From Leclercia adecarboxylata (GTDB lineage: Bacteria; Pseudomonadota; Gammaproteobacteria; Enterobacterales; Enterobacteriaceae): a DNA stretch of 64,000 nucleotides. Shown piece by piece: positions 63,540 through 64,000 of this stretch (the stretch's first letter is position 1; each line of letters starts with the position of its first letter). The notes below the pieces were generated by a model that was not told the DNA's origin, made no database searches, and saw only the letters and a program-made list of their open reading frames with translations. The DNA lies in assembly GCF_023639785.1 (NCBI RefSeq), contig NZ_CP098325.1, forward strand, positions 4,526,001 to 4,590,000, given 5' to 3'. The position numbers and the translations under genes were made by a program.

Positions 63540-63850
63540 TCCGCAAAGCCTTTGTGATGCAGGTTAACCCTGACGCACACGAGGAGTATGAACGTCGCCA
63601 CAACCCCATCTGGCCCGAGCTGGAAGCGGTGCTGAAAGACCACGGGGCGCACCACTACGCCATCTGGCTCGATAAAGAGCGTAACCTGCTGTTTGCCACG
63701 GTAGAGATTGAGTCCGAGGAGCGCTGGAACGCGGTGGCGAATACCGACGTCTGCCAGCGCTGGTGGAAATATATGGGAGAAGTCATGCCCTCTAATCCGG
63801 ATAACAGCCCGGTGAGTAGCGGGCTGAAAGAGGTGTTTTACCTGGCCTGA
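63536..63850 (+). CDS. rhaM: L-rhamnose mutarotase RhaM
   Basis: Interconverts alpha- and beta-L-rhamnose so that the isomerase gets its preferred anomer. 104 aa from ATG 63536 ([18 protein letters not shown]), E. coli length. Active-site histidines in [10 protein letters not shown] and HYAIWLD, and the dimer-forming [10 protein letters not shown]. Overlaps the dehydrogenase gene by 4 bp and its own 3' end overlaps the convergent permease gene by 13 bp. Confidence 0.96.
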   Translation: MIRKAFVMQVNPDAHEEYERRHNPIWPELEAVLKDHGAHHYAIWLDKERNLLFATVEIESEERWNAVANTDVCQRWWKYMGEVMPSNPDNSPVSSGLKEVFYLA

Positions 63851-64000
63851 TGCGTTAACGCTGCCGCGCTCGCGGCAGCGATCTCCCGCTTGCTGCTCAA
63901 CGTAAACGCCGACACCAGCGTAATCGCCAGCACAAAACAGCCCAGCATCAGATAGGTATCCTGGAAGCCGATCCGGTCATACATATTTCCGGCAAAGGCG
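63838..64000 (-). CDS. LacY-type sugar:proton symporter, C-terminal end (partial)
   Basis: The minus strand is open from the window edge to TAA at 63838-63840, encoding 53-54 residues: [20 protein letters not shown], then [16 protein letters not shown] and a short cytoplasmic tail ending THQAR. The AGNMYxxIGFQxxYLxLG pattern is that of the last loop and helix 12 of E. coli LacY, so this is an oligosaccharide:H+ symporter family member of the major facilitator superfamily. Substrate cannot be told from this fragment. Convergent with rhaM. Confidence 0.82.
   Translation of the reverse strand, partial: AFAGNMYDRIGFQDTYLMLGCFVLAITLVSAFTLSSKREIAAASAAALTHQAR

Overview
The window is chromosomal DNA of an Enterobacteriaceae member of the Enterobacter/Lelliottia type. 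Almost every gene is a close, near-full-length homologue of an E. coli K-12 gene from the murI-btuB to rhaBAD section of the chromosome, in nearly the same order. Differences from E. coli are small insertions, losses and replacements, together with two families of intergenic palindromic repeats. Identifications rest on recognising proteins and motifs by reading; no database search was run.

Layout. 1-430: the 5' end of a 16S rRNA gene (minus strand) with its P1/P2 promoters and boxA. 431-5612: murI, btuB with cobalamin riboswitch, trmA, yijD, fabR. 5812-8322: sthA, oxyR and the divergent sRNA gene oxyS. 8434-12913: arginine biosynthesis argHBC / argE around shared ARG boxes. 13160-18590: ppc, an AraC-type regulator (yijO), fsaB, gldA; the eptC and frw/pfl/ptsA genes that E. 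coli carries here are absent. 18701-26332: katG and the methionine genes metF, metL, metB, metJ with met boxes. 26384-34761: rpmE, priA, cytR, ftsN, hslVU, menA, rraA. 34842-38986: zapB and glycerol genes glpFKX. 39083-47401: fpr, yiiR, yiiQ, tpiA, an extra SLC13-type transporter, cdh, sbp, pfkA, fieF. 47491-51698: the Cpx envelope-stress locus (CpxQ sRNA, cpxP, cpxRA), yiiM, sodA. 51882-63850: an enlarged L-rhamnose locus. 63838-64000: the C-terminus of a LacY-type permease, cut by the window edge.

The most distinctive region is the rhamnose locus. Regulators rhaS/rhaR and the rhaBAD enzymes are arranged as in E. coli, but the RhaT symporter gene expected between rhaR and sodA is missing. 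Downstream of rhaD there is a four-gene sugar ABC importer (binding protein, double-ATPase, two permeases), an iron-dependent alcohol dehydrogenase fitting lactaldehyde reductase, and the mutarotase rhaM. Together these form a self-contained module for import, anomer conversion, isomerisation, phosphorylation, aldol cleavage and lactaldehyde reduction.

Other points are MetJ-like boxes at the btuB promoter upstream of the riboswitch, divergence of the OxyS terminator loop, a 58-nt CpxQ with a compensatory terminator change, and a repeated ~46-bp palindrome found after many genes. I found no CRISPR array, prophage, insertion sequence or clearly undescribed multi-gene system.
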